From contig DHDO01000097.1 of assembly GCA_002399435.1 (NCBI GenBank), positions 1-22,118 of the forward strand: a stretch of DNA of 22,118 bases, given 5' to 3'. The notes under the pieces are model-generated. The model had not been told where the DNA came from and searched no databases. It was given only the letters and a program-made list of their open reading frames with translations. The DNA is from Firmicutes bacterium UBA4874 (GTDB taxonomy: Bacteria > Bacillota > Clostridia > Caldicoprobacterales > DTU083). The position numbers and the translations under genes were made by a program. This document shows, one piece after another, positions 6,829-14,934 of the stretch (positions are counted from its first letter, which is position 1; each line of letters begins with the position of its first letter).

Positions 6829-7800
6829 TTGAACGCAGGAACAGCAGCGCAAAAGAACAGCAGGGCATCTGAAAAGAGATTTCAAAAAATGCACCGGAGC
6901 GGATTGCTGCGGGAGAATGCAGAGCTGTATGCCATGATGCTGCCCACGTTGATCATTATTTTTCTTTTTTGCTATATTCCGATTTATGGAATATTGATAG
7001 CATTTCAGGATTATTCACCTGGTATGCCTTTCTTTTCCTTTACCCAGGATATCAAGTGGGTTGGATTGAAGCATTTCAAGCGATTTATCAGTGGACCATT
7101 TTTCGGGCGAATCATGACGAATACCATTTCATTGAGTTTTTTAAATCTGTTGTTCGGATTCTGGCCTCCCATTCTTTTTGCTTTGCTGCTCAATGAAGTA
7201 CGGTCCGTGCGCTTCAAGAAGTTCACTCAAACGGCCAGCTATCTGCCTTACTTTATCTCCGCCGTTGTGGTAGCCGGCATGGTGCTGTCTTTTGTAAAGA
7301 CAGATGGGCTGGTCAATAATATCATTGCATTGTTCGGCGAGTCGCGGAAGAGCCTTAATACGGAGCCCAAGGCTTTTCCGGTGATCTATACCATTACAAA
7401 TATATGGAAATCGTTTGGATTCAACTCCATTCTTTATCTTTCTGCCATTACTGGTATTGATCCATCGTTATATGAATCCGCCTACCTGGATGGTGCTACC
7501 AGGTGGCAGTCCATGTGGCATATTACCCTTCCCGGCATCAAACCAACGATCTCCATCATGCTGATCATGGCGGTTGGATCGCTGCTGTCATCCAATACCG
7601 ATCTGATCCTTCTTTTGTATTCCCCTGCCACGTATCCCACTGCGGATGTTATCGGGACTTATGTTTACCGTCTTGGGATCGAAGGAGGACAATTCAGCTA
7701 TACCACGGCAATCGGTTTGCTGTCAACAGTTATCAATTTCCTGATGGTTTTTGCGTCCAATAAAGCCAGTGATAAGATCGCAGGGTATAGCTTATGGTAA
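6829..7800 (+). CDS. Sugar ABC transporter permease, LplB type
   Basis: The 323-residue membrane protein belongs to the CUT1 MalF-like permeases of the LplB/YtcP-associated group. A cytoplasmic N-terminal tail of about 35 residues precedes six predicted transmembrane helices, beginning MMLPTLIIIFLFCYIPIYG. The ATPase-contacting EAA loop is ESAYLDGATRWQSMW at about residue 216. Start is TTG 6829 after AAGGAG (6813-6818); the nearby ATG at 6822 is out of frame. It is the first gene of a three-gene importer (permease, permease, binding protein). No ATPase gene accompanies it; CUT1 importers in Firmicutes usually share one of the MsmX type. The substrate is probably an oligosaccharide, unproven. 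Confidence 0.92.
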   Translation: MNAGTAAQKNSRASEKRFQKMHRSGLLRENAELYAMMLPTLIIIFLFCYIPIYGILIAFQDYSPGMPFFSFTQDIKWVGLKHFKRFISGPFFGRIMTNTISLSFLNLLFGFWPPILFALLLNEVRSVRFKKFTQTASYLPYFISAVVVAGMVLSFVKTDGLVNNIIALFGESRKSLNTEPKAFPVIYTITNIWKSFGFNSILYLSAITGIDPSLYESAYLDGATRWQSMWHITLPGIKPTISIMLIMAVGSLLSSNTDLILLLYSPATYPTADVIGTYVYRLGIEGGQFSYTTAIGLLSTVINFLMVFASNKASDKIAGYSLW

Positions 7801-7839
7801 TGCAGATCATTCATACCATGGAAAGTGAGGAGTCTTTAT

Positions 7840-8724
7840 ATGACGGTAAAGCGTAAATTCAACGCAGGGGATATCGTGATCAATCTGGTTATGATACTGG
7901 TTTGCTTCATTACATTGTATCCCATGTACTATGTATTCATTCTCTCCATCAGTGACCCGGTTGTTGCCGCCAGCATGAAGGTATACTTTTATCCCAGGGG
8001 GCTGTATTTCCGGTCTTATTCCATACTGGCTACGGACGGTAAGATGTGGCGGGCTTATGGATATACCATATTCTATGTGGTGGCCAATACTTTGTTGGTC
8101 CTCCTGACCAGTATCACATGCGCTTATCCCCTGACCTCCAAAAAGCTGATGGGGCGAAAGTTTGTTGTGGCCTTTCTTCTTGTTCCGATGTATTTTGGCG
8201 GAGGTCTGATCCCATCTTTTCTGTTGATATCCAAATTGGGGCTGTACAATACCGTTTGGGCACTGATCATACCGTCGTGCTTTAATATCTGGTACATCAT
8301 TCTGACCAGGACGTTTTTTGTCGGAATACCCGAGTCCCTGAGGGAATCAGCGCAGATTGACGGGGCCAACAATTTCACCATCCTTTCCCGCATCTATGTG
8401 CCGCTGAGTAAGCCGATTCTTGCGGTGGTGGGGATATATACCATAGTAGGTGTATGGAACAGCTGGTTCACCTCCAATGTTTATCAGCCGGATACTTCGA
8501 TTCAGCCGCTGCAGATGTATCTGCGCAGGGTACTGGTTCAGCAGACGGTGGATCTGACGAAGTTATCCCAGGCAGAGGCGGAAGCTATGGCCCGTCTGAA
8601 GCTATCCAACAACCAGCTAAAATATTCCATGATCATATTTACCACGCTGCCGGTTATCTTTACCTACCCCTTTTTCCAGAAGTACTTTGTAAAGGGCGTT
8701 ATGCTGGGTTCTCTGAAGGGGTGA
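7840..8724 (+). CDS. Sugar ABC transporter permease, LplC/YtcP type
   Basis: The 294-residue MalG-like inner-membrane permease has six predicted helices starting with VINLVMILVCFITLYPMYYV. The EAA loop is ESAQIDGANNFTILS at about residue 169, and the protein ends KYFVKGVMLGSLKG, typical for the LplC group. The ATG at 7840 is chosen because AGTGAGGAG lies about 7 bases upstream; an in-frame GTG at 7825 would sit on that ribosome site. It follows the LplB-type gene by 39 bases and should form the heterodimeric channel with it. Confidence 0.92.
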   Translation: MTVKRKFNAGDIVINLVMILVCFITLYPMYYVFILSISDPVVAASMKVYFYPRGLYFRSYSILATDGKMWRAYGYTIFYVVANTLLVLLTSITCAYPLTSKKLMGRKFVVAFLLVPMYFGGGLIPSFLLISKLGLYNTVWALIIPSCFNIWYIILTRTFFVGIPESLRESAQIDGANNFTILSRIYVPLSKPILAVVGIYTIVGVWNSWFTSNVYQPDTSIQPLQMYLRRVLVQQTVDLTKLSQAEAEAMARLKLSNNQLKYSMIIFTTLPVIFTYPFFQKYFVKGVMLGSLKG

Positions 8725-8809
8725 GGCGGCGGCTGCGAACAGTGTTAAACAAAAGCCATGGAACATCATGGACATTGTTTATAGATTATTTTATGAGGAG
8801 GAGAGTATA

Positions 8810-10486
8810 TTGGAAAAAAAGCTTTGGAGGTACTTGTCGGTCACACTCGCTGTCTTGCTTATGATGGGTGTTCTCAGTGCTTGTGCCACAAGTCCACAAA
8901 CAACGGGAAGTTCCAATAAGAATAAGTCAAAAGGAAGCAATCAGGCCGCAGACAAAGCCGGCAGCAAGACGATTCATATCATGGGTCCGGAGACTGGCAA
9001 TCCCCATATTCACTTCAAAGATCGGGAAAAGTATAGCTCCTGGAAAGAATTTCAAAAGCTTTTTAAGGAAAAAGGACTCAATCCCAAGTTTGAAGTCGTT
9101 GCCAATGATCAGTATCAAACAACGCTGCAAACCCGTATGGCATCCGCAACGGATATGCCGGATTTTTTGAATGTAACCGGCTTGGGGGACGACACAATTC
9201 TGAATTTTGTGGACAAGGGAACAATCCTTCCCGTCAATCAGATTATCGATGAGCACAGTGATGGAACCGCTAAACAATTCTTTGCGGAAGGCGGAAAAGG
9301 CGCTCGTTCCAATGCATTGAATGCAGCAGAGAATGGGAATGTTTATTGGATCAGCCAGATCCAGGCGACAACATATGATGGGAAACCCGGTTCTACCAAC
9401 CAGGTTATCTCCGTCCGAAAGGACTGGCTGGATAAATTGAATCTGGAAGTTCCAAAAACAGCGGATGATTTTTACCATATGCTGAAAGCATTCCGGGAGA
9501 AGGATGCAAACGGGAATGGACAGCAGGATGAAGTCCTTGCCTTTAATCCGGCTGCATGGAACAATGGAATAGCCCAATGGTTTGGACTGGTGAACGAGAT
9601 TTCCTGCTTTGTCATAGAAGACGGGAAAGCAGTTTCCCCATGGTATCAGCCAGGAATCAAGGATTACTTTAAATATTTGAATAAACTGGCCAAAGAAGGA
9701 CTGATGGATACCAGTACGATCGGTGGTGGGGACCCCCTGGATCAGGTGATTGCAGAGAATAAAGCAGGAGCAATCTTTGATTACTGCATGCAGACCTGGC
9801 AGGAGCCTGGCACAGGGGATCCGGACGCTGCCTATCTGCCGATTGGTCCGCTTAAAGCCACGGATGCGGCAGAACCAATCCTTGCTATTGAACCTCCGTA
9901 TCTGTCCTATAATCGTTGGGCATTTACCAAAGAATGCAAGGATCTGGATGTGGCCGGTACTCTGCTGGATATTCTATGCAGCGACAAATATATGGAACTG
10001 ACCCAGTGGGGCATAGAGGGAGAGACCTATGAAGTTAAGGACGGAGAGAAAAAACTGCTTCCCATTGCTCTGAATGCCAGTTGGGAACAAGCGGCAAAAG
10101 AAGGAAAAGAGATCGGAGATTTAATCTGGGCCAACGGAAGCATATTCCCGAAACGGAGATTCGTTCCCATGGAGAACGAAATCAGTATTGTGCCGGAGTA
10201 CAAGGCAGAGTTTCAGCGTAATATCATAGATTATCATCCGACGACGCCGCTGGGAAAAGAAAACTATTTTCCCGTACCGACTCAGGAACAGGTACAACGT
10301 CGGTTGGAACTCAACACGGATTTGGGTACCCAATCCAGCCAGCTGGCAACACAGCTAATCCTGGGACAGATCTCTATGGATGATTGGGACAGTCATATTC
10401 AGAGCCTGAAAGATCTGGGATTGGATGAGATTCTTAAAATCGATCAGACCCTGCTGGATCGGTACAAAAAGAACGTGAAAGACTAA
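8810..10486 (+). CDS. Extracellular sugar-binding lipoprotein, LplA type
   Basis: The 558-residue family 1 solute-binding protein has a lipoprotein signal with lipobox LSAC and Cys25, then a Gly/Ser/Lys linker. Its mature length of about 530 is typical of LplA-type partners of LplB/LplC permeases. The starting TTG at 8810 follows an AGGAGGAG ribosome site with an 8-base gap. An in-frame ATG at 8768 would add 14 residues before the signal and lacks a site. The lipoprotein captures substrate outside the membrane; aromatic residues (for example YWISQIQATTYDGKPG) fit a carbohydrate ligand. It closes the operon and is followed by a repeat array and a terminator. Confidence 0.93.
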   Translation: MEKKLWRYLSVTLAVLLMMGVLSACATSPQTTGSSNKNKSKGSNQAADKAGSKTIHIMGPETGNPHIHFKDREKYSSWKEFQKLFKEKGLNPKFEVVANDQYQTTLQTRMASATDMPDFLNVTGLGDDTILNFVDKGTILPVNQIIDEHSDGTAKQFFAEGGKGARSNALNAAENGNVYWISQIQATTYDGKPGSTNQVISVRKDWLDKLNLEVPKTADDFYHMLKAFREKDANGNGQQDEVLAFNPAAWNNGIAQWFGLVNEISCFVIEDGKAVSPWYQPGIKDYFKYLNKLAKEGLMDTSTIGGGDPLDQVIAENKAGAIFDYCMQTWQEPGTGDPDAAYLPIGPLKATDAAEPILAIEPPYLSYNRWAFTKECKDLDVAGTLLDILCSDKYMELTQWGIEGETYEVKDGEKKLLPIALNASWEQAAKEGKEIGDLIWANGSIFPKRRFVPMENEISIVPEYKAEFQRNIIDYHPTTPLGKENYFPVPTQEQVQRRLELNTDLGTQSSQLATQLILGQISMDDWDSHIQSLKDLGLDEILKIDQTLLDRYKKNVKD

Positions 10487-10496
10487 AACTGTCAAA

Positions 10497-10566
10497 GTGA
10501 TAAAGAGCGATAAAGAGTGATAAAGGGCGATAAAGAGTGATAAAGGGCGATAAAAAGCGGTAAAGA
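10497..10566 (+). repeat. Seven tandem copies of a 10-bp repeat
   Basis: Seven head-to-tail copies of GYGATAAAGR begin 11 bases after the importer operon stop codon. Copies 1-5 differ by transitions only; copies 6 and 7 are slightly decayed. The unit equals about one helical turn, so the GATAA motifs all face the same side of the DNA. Function is unknown; slippage expansion is the simplest origin. Confidence 0.9.
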
Positions 10567-10594
10567 GAGAAAGGCCGGATCATGGATTCAAAAG

Positions 10595-10630
10595 AAGCTG
10601 CAGAAAAGATTCTGTCTTATCTGCAGCTTT
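10595..10630. terminator. Bidirectional terminator between the importer operon and ktrBA
   Basis: A 9-base perfect stem AAGCTGCAG / CTGCAGCTT (10595-10603 with 10621-10629) and a 17-base loop. It ends 3 bases before the ktrA stop codon, and T-rich sequence follows on the minus strand. It most probably ends the ktrBA transcript, and may stop rightward transcription as well. Confidence 0.65.
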
Positions 10631-10633
10631 AAC

Positions 10634-11311
10634 TCAGCTTCTGCTGGTCATATACAATTCAAACTTTCTGATATTCTCGCGGTTGCCGACTACCACTATC
10701 TTGTCATTCTCATGGAAGACCAGATCCGGAGTAATCTCGCTCGTCGCATTGCCATTATGCTCCATGGCAATGATGTTCAGGCTGTATTTCCGGCGCAGAT
10801 CCGCCTGAAGTACGGACTGCCCTTCCATTTTATTGGTAATTTTCATTTCGGAGATATTGAGATTGTTCCGTAATTCAATGGATATAAGCGTTCTCGAAGA
10901 AATCAGAGTGTTCGCCAGACGGATCGCCATATCATGTTCCGGGTAGACGACTTCGGCGCCAATCTTTTCCAGAACAAGGCCTTGTTCATAGGAGACTGCC
11001 TTGGAAATCACCCGGGGCACTCCCATATTGATGATGTTGAGACTTGTCAGGATGCTGACATCCACTTTTTCTCCGATGCAGACAATTACGGTGTCGCAGT
11101 TCTGAATGCCGGTATCCATCAAAGTCTCCTTATCCATGGATTGAACCACAAAGGCGTTTGCCGTGTTGTCCCTTATCTGTTTGATCTTGTTTTCATTGCT
11201 GTCCAGCGCCAGGACTTCCTTGCCGGCATCGGTCAAGGTTTTTACCAATGCCTGTCCGAATCTTCCAAGCCCGATAACGCCAAACTCTATAATTGGTTTT
11301 TGTTGATTCAT
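10634..11311 (-). CDS. ktrA: KtrA/TrkA-type potassium uptake regulatory subunit
   Basis: The 225-residue cytoplasmic RCK protein begins with a Rossmann RCK_N domain carrying G14-L-G16-R-F-G19 (GVIGLGRFG), followed by the acidic end of strand two (ALDSN). The C-terminal 80 residues match RCK_C (SIELRNNLNISEMKITN to DKIVVVGN), which in KtrA/KtrC can bind cyclic di-AMP. Such subunits form an octameric ring that gates the KtrB channel in response to nucleotide. Start at ATG 11311 follows AAAGGAGAG with a 7-base gap; a longer reading to 11362 has no ribosome site. It lies 13 bases downstream of ktrB in the same operon. KtrC is an equally valid name. Confidence 0.93.
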   Translation of the reverse strand: MNQQKPIIEFGVIGLGRFGQALVKTLTDAGKEVLALDSNENKIKQIRDNTANAFVVQSMDKETLMDTGIQNCDTVIVCIGEKVDVSILTSLNIINMGVPRVISKAVSYEQGLVLEKIGAEVVYPEHDMAIRLANTLISSRTLISIELRNNLNISEMKITNKMEGQSVLQADLRRKYSLNIIAMEHNGNATSEITPDLVFHENDKIVVVGNRENIRKFELYMTSRS

Positions 11312-11324
11312 ATCATTCTCTCCT

Positions 11325-12551
11325 TTACCCGATCGTAATCGTTTCTTCCGAATAGCTGGCATTGGACAATGGCCGGTAAGACCATATCATGGCTACGGTA
11401 AGGGGACCCAGTCGTCCGATATACATGGTCAGTATGATAATAGTCTTGCTCCAAGCGCAGAGGTTCGGCGTAATGCCGGTGGACAGGCCAACGGTACCAA
11501 ACGCGGATACCACCTCGAACAACAGCTGAATAAAGGTAAACCGCGGTTCGAGGATACTAAGCAGATAGGAATTCAGGCAAACCAACGCCAGGGCCAGTGC
11601 GAAAACAATAAAGGCTTTTCGGACCGTTTCCCTTGGAATGCGCCTTTTAAACGCAGCGCAATGCTTATTGGTTGCCATACTATATGCGCTCTTCATTATG
11701 GTAAATGCGGTGGTTGTTTTAATGCCGCCGCCGGTGGATCCAGGGGAAGCTCCGATGAACATCAGAATGATCAGCAGGAACAGTCCCGCATTGGAGAACT
11801 CCCCCAACGGATAAGTACTGAATCCGGCTGTCCTTGCGGATGTACTGAAAAAGAATGCTCCCAGCCAGCTTATATTTTCCGTTGCCTTCAGCAGTATGGT
11901 TCCGACAGCCAGCAGCGTAGCGGTCATGGTGATAACGACTTTCGTGTGCAGGCTGAACTTTTTGAAGTGCCGTTTGGAAAGGATCTCACGAATGACCAGA
12001 AAACCCAGTCCGCCGAATATGATCAGTCCTGTGGTCGTCAGATTCAGCAGTACGTTATTCTGATAAGGTATCAGATTCCGGAATCCTCCCAGGATGTCGT
12101 AGCCGGAATTATTGAAGGCAGCAATAGAATGGAAAACACTGATCCATAAGGCGTGCAAAGGTGCGTAATCCTGTGAAAAAACGATAAAGTTCAGGAGCAC
12201 TCCCGTTCCTTCAAAGCACAGGGTCATCAGGAGGACAGACTTTACCAGCTTTACAATTCCTCCCACAGAATTCAGATTCATGGCTTCCTTTACCAGTATA
12301 CGATCCTTGAAGGTGACCTTTCTCCGGGCGAGAAGAATAAGGCTCACCCCCACAGAGGTGACGCCAAGGCCTCCAATCTGAATCAGTGCTGCAACAACAG
12401 CCTGACCGAACACATTAAAATTATCCGCGATATCAATGGCTGCCAACCCGGTAACGCAGACCGCGCTGGTCGAGGTAAACAGTGCATCAATGAAGGGGAC
12501 ATCGATTCCGTCGTTTTGTGCAATGGGAAGCATCAGAAGAACGGCTCCCAA
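11325..12551 (-). CDS. ktrB: KtrB-type potassium channel subunit (N-terminus not resolved)
   Basis: This Trk/Ktr/HKT membrane subunit has four pore repeats with filter segments TSAVCVTGLAA, AAFNNSGYD, TSARTAGFST and SAFGTVGLSTG. Coordinates use the first conventional in-frame start, TTG 12551, but this falls inside helix 1. Coding similarity plainly continues upstream: codons 12599-12552 read LRPEQAIALGFATVIL, the usual KtrB N-terminus, and the frame is open to about 12644 without ATG, GTG or TTG. An AAGGAGG ribosome site sits at 12636-12630, nine bases before an in-frame ATA at 12620 and four before an out-of-frame TTG at 12625. Either a rare start or a one-base indel is implied. The gene is co-transcribed with ktrA. 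Confidence 0.92.
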   Translation of the reverse strand: MGAVLLMLPIAQNDGIDVPFIDALFTSTSAVCVTGLAAIDIADNFNVFGQAVVAALIQIGGLGVTSVGVSLILLARRKVTFKDRILVKEAMNLNSVGGIVKLVKSVLLMTLCFEGTGVLLNFIVFSQDYAPLHALWISVFHSIAAFNNSGYDILGGFRNLIPYQNNVLLNLTTTGLIIFGGLGFLVIREILSKRHFKKFSLHTKVVITMTATLLAVGTILLKATENISWLGAFFFSTSARTAGFSTYPLGEFSNAGLFLLIILMFIGASPGSTGGGIKTTTAFTIMKSAYSMATNKHCAAFKRRIPRETVRKAFIVFALALALVCLNSYLLSILEPRFTFIQLLFEVVSAFGTVGLSTGITPNLCAWSKTIIILTMYIGRLGPLTVAMIWSYRPLSNASYSEETITIG

Positions 12552-12644
12552 CAGAATGACCGTTGCAAATCCCAGGGCGATAGCCTGTTCCGGCCGTAAC
12601 TTATGAAATAATGCAGGTATGGCAACACACCTCCTTCTGCCGTA

Positions 12645-12995
12645 TTTATGCCATATATCATTATTCTACAATACAGCAATATTAAACATCGATCCATGGA
12701 GCTGCCGATTCAATGGCAATGCATCCACTGTTCGATGACAATTTTATATGATAGTGGAATTCGTATAAATATAGTATAAAGAAGAATAGGATAAGTATAA
12801 AAAATTCGTTAATATGTATGGAATACTCGTGACAAACCGTCCTGCAGAACACAGCAAGGTGCTGCAGCAGTAAGCAGTAGGATGCTGAACGTGCTGAAGG
12901 ATGTCCTTTATATAAAACTAACACAACACAGTACAATGATGACACCGTCTTTATTGCCTTTCTGGTATTCTGAAAAGGAAAACGAGGTGGTTGAC
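12645..12995. other. AT-rich divergent intergenic region
   Basis: About 350 bases separate the divergent ktrBA and RCK-like genes. They hold several TATAAA- and TATACT-like boxes (for example 12764-12780) but no -35/-10 pair I would defend. I looked for the cyclic di-AMP riboswitch that often precedes ktrAB and saw no sign of it. An 87-codon minus-strand frame (12682-12945) has no ribosome site or recognisable product. Confidence 0.4.
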
Positions 12996-13442
12996 TTGAT
13001 ACTATTTTTGATTATAGTGTCTGCAGGTGTTGTTATGCTTGGTTATCTTGTCATGTGCCGCATTGATCATTTTATAGAGAGGGGCGGTATCCTTGAAAGC
13101 CCGCAGGGACGTGCCAATCAAGGCGTTTTGGTATATGGCGCACCGGATGTTGCGGAGAAAATAAATAAAATGGGTATGAAATGCAGAAATATTACAGCGC
13201 AATCCTATCCGGAGGATGGCTGTTATTCCATCCTGTTTGCTCTCTCTGATGAGGATAAAGACAACCTGGCAATATGCCATGATGCCAAAAGCACGGATCC
13301 CGGGATTGCAATTGTTGCGCGCTGCAATACACCGAATCTGCGGGATATCTTCATAAATGAGGGCGTGGACAGATTGCTTTCCGCAGGTGAGCCCATTGAC
13401 TCTCTGCTGACAGAGCTTTGGGGCGCAGACAAAGGAAAATGA
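12996..13442 (+). CDS. Membrane-tethered RCK/TrkA-N-like small protein
   Basis: The 148-residue protein begins with one transmembrane helix (ILFLIIVSAGVVMLGYLVM), followed by a single cytoplasmic domain. This has a Rossmann-like first strand (GVLVYGAPDVAEKINKMGMK), a middle segment (SILFALSDEDKDNLAICHDA) and VARCNTPNLRDIFINEGVDR, as in TrkA_N domains. The usual GxGxxG is replaced by VYGAPDVA, so nucleotide binding may be altered or lost. Start is taken at TTG 12996, five bases after GAGGTGG; the frame extends to ATG 12882 but without a ribosome site. It lies between ktrBA and a Kdp-type two-component system, so a potassium-sensing or adaptor role is inferred. No characterised homologue is recognised. 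Confidence 0.75.
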   Translation: MILFLIIVSAGVVMLGYLVMCRIDHFIERGGILESPQGRANQGVLVYGAPDVAEKINKMGMKCRNITAQSYPEDGCYSILFALSDEDKDNLAICHDAKSTDPGIAIVARCNTPNLRDIFINEGVDRLLSAGEPIDSLLTELWGADKGK

Positions 13443-13502
13443 CGTAATTCTGGCATATTCCTTGCCATTATTGGTAAAAACTATTATCTATGGAGACATC
13501 CA

Positions 13503-13531
13503 TTGCTGCCAGGGAAGCAAAAGGATATAAT
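13503..13531 (+). promoter_or_regulatory. Promoter of the KdpD/KdpE-like pair
   Basis: TTGCTG (13503-13508), a 17-base spacer and TATAAT (13526-13531), ending 32 bases before the proposed kinase start. The kinase pair may therefore be transcribed independently of the RCK-like gene. Confidence 0.6.
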
Positions 13532-13563
13532 GGGTATGCTGAAAATGATATGCAAGAAGTGAT

Positions 13564-14934
13564 ATGGCAGTAGGAGGATGCGATACGCTGAAAAATGCAG
13601 TGAAAACAGTTTTAATCATGTGTCTGGTTACGGTTTTATCGATTTTCACCGGACATATGGGTGTGGAAAACGAGAGTACTATCATGATATTTCTGCTCGG
13701 CGTCCTGTTTACGGCGGTGCTAACCAGCAGTCGGAGATGGGCAATCTGTGCGGCGCTTCTTTGTGCTCTGCTGTTTAATTTTCTGTTTACACGTCCTCTT
13801 TATTCGTTTCTTATATATGGAACGAACGATTTGATGCTGCTTTTGTTTTTTTTGATTACGGGCATTGTATCCGGTACGATTACTTCCAGACTGCAGAACG
13901 AAATGAGGTTGGCAGCGCAAAATGAGCACACTGCCTGGATCCTTTACCGGATCGCTTCAGGATTTCTATCCGCCAGCGGCCGGGAAAATGTTGTAAAAAA
14001 GGCGGAGTTTCTTTTAAAGAAATACACGGGACTGAGCTGTACGATCCATCTGGATTGGAAGGGCCCGAAAAAAGGTTTTGGAATAAACGGCGGTAACGGC
14101 ACGCTGGGAATGATGGAAATCAAGGAGGAAGAACCGGACAACAGCCAGCTTTTAATTGTAAAGGCTATCTGTACACAGCTTGGTATTGCATTGGAACGGG
14201 AAAGGCTGGTAGCCGACCGGGAAAAAATACGACTGGCCATGGGGCGGGAACAGCAGCGCAGCATCTTTCTCCGCTCCGTGGCGCACGATCTCAGGAGTCC
14301 GCTGACAGCGATTTCCGGAGCCGGGAATCTGCTGGCGGATAGCTACGATATACTTTCCGAGTCGGAGCGCAGGAAGCTCGCTGTCGATATAAGCGAAGAG
14401 ATTGTATGGCTTACCGGTCTTGTGGAAAACATTCTCAGCATGACCCGTATCAGCGAAAAAAAGCTGGTGCTGCACAAGCAGGATGAAGTAATTGATGATG
14501 TGGTTGGGGAAGCAGTGAAGCAGACCGAGCGGCTGTTGCGCAACAGGAATTTTAAGGTAAAGCTGCCTGATGATGTGGTAACGGTGCCGATGGATGGGAA
14601 GCTGATTGCGCAGGTAATCATCAATCTTCTGGAAAATGCCGCCCGTCATACGCCGCCTGACAGCGCCATTTCGCTGACTGTGGAAGCTGGCCGGCATTTG
14701 ACTGTTTCCGTAGCGGATACCGGAGACGGTATCCCTGATGCGATCCGAAGCCGCTTGTTCGAGCGTTATGTGACGCAGGAAAAGGATATTGTGGATGGAC
14801 ACAAAGGTCTGGGACTTGGTCTCTCCATATGCAAGGCCATTGTGGAAGCTCATGGCGGACAGATCTCTGTGACAGACAATATTCCCAAAGGTTCTGTTTT
14901 TACATTTACGCTGCCCATGGAGGAAAACCTATGA
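13564..14934 (+). CDS. KdpD-like sensor histidine kinase, short form
   Basis: The 456-residue membrane kinase corresponds to the C-terminal half of KdpD. It has a DUF4118-type block of four helices (about residues 12-105), a GAF-like linker (120-215), and a kinase core with the phospho-accepting H241 in HDLRSPL, an N box (NLLENAARH), a G1 box (DTGDGIP) and a G2 box (GLGLGLS). The N-terminal KdpD and universal-stress domains of full-length KdpD, about 350 residues, are absent. Start is taken at ATG 13564; AGGAGG at 13572-13577 would instead serve a CTG at 13588, so the first eight residues are uncertain. The stop overlaps the response regulator ATG. No kdpFABC pump is in the window. Confidence 0.9.
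   Translation: MAVGGCDTLKNAVKTVLIMCLVTVLSIFTGHMGVENESTIMIFLLGVLFTAVLTSSRRWAICAALLCALLFNFLFTRPLYSFLIYGTNDLMLLLFFLITGIVSGTITSRLQNEMRLAAQNEHTAWILYRIASGFLSASGRENVVKKAEFLLKKYTGLSCTIHLDWKGPKKGFGINGGNGTLGMMEIKEEEPDNSQLLIVKAICTQLGIALERERLVADREKIRLAMGREQQRSIFLRSVAHDLRSPLTAISGAGNLLADSYDILSESERRKLAVDISEEIVWLTGLVENILSMTRISEKKLVLHKQDEVIDDVVGEAVKQTERLLRNRNFKVKLPDDVVTVPMDGKLIAQVIINLLENAARHTPPDSAISLTVEAGRHLTVSVADTGDGIPDAIRSRLFERYVTQEKDIVDGHKGLGLGLSICKAIVEAHGGQISVTDNIPKGSVFTFTLPMEENL

Noticed and set aside
10497..10566. CRISPR-like array
   Set aside because: Units of 10 bases adjoin with no spacers and no cas genes are present; this is a simple tandem repeat.
12645..12995. Cyclic di-AMP riboswitch upstream of ktrB
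   Set aside because: Expected from family knowledge, but the conserved ydaO motif core was not seen on the minus strand here.
12882..12995. Longer N-terminus for the RCK-like protein from ATG 12882
   Set aside because: No spaced ribosome site precedes it, and the GAGGTGG at 12984-12990 fits the TTG at 12996 in front of the membrane helix.
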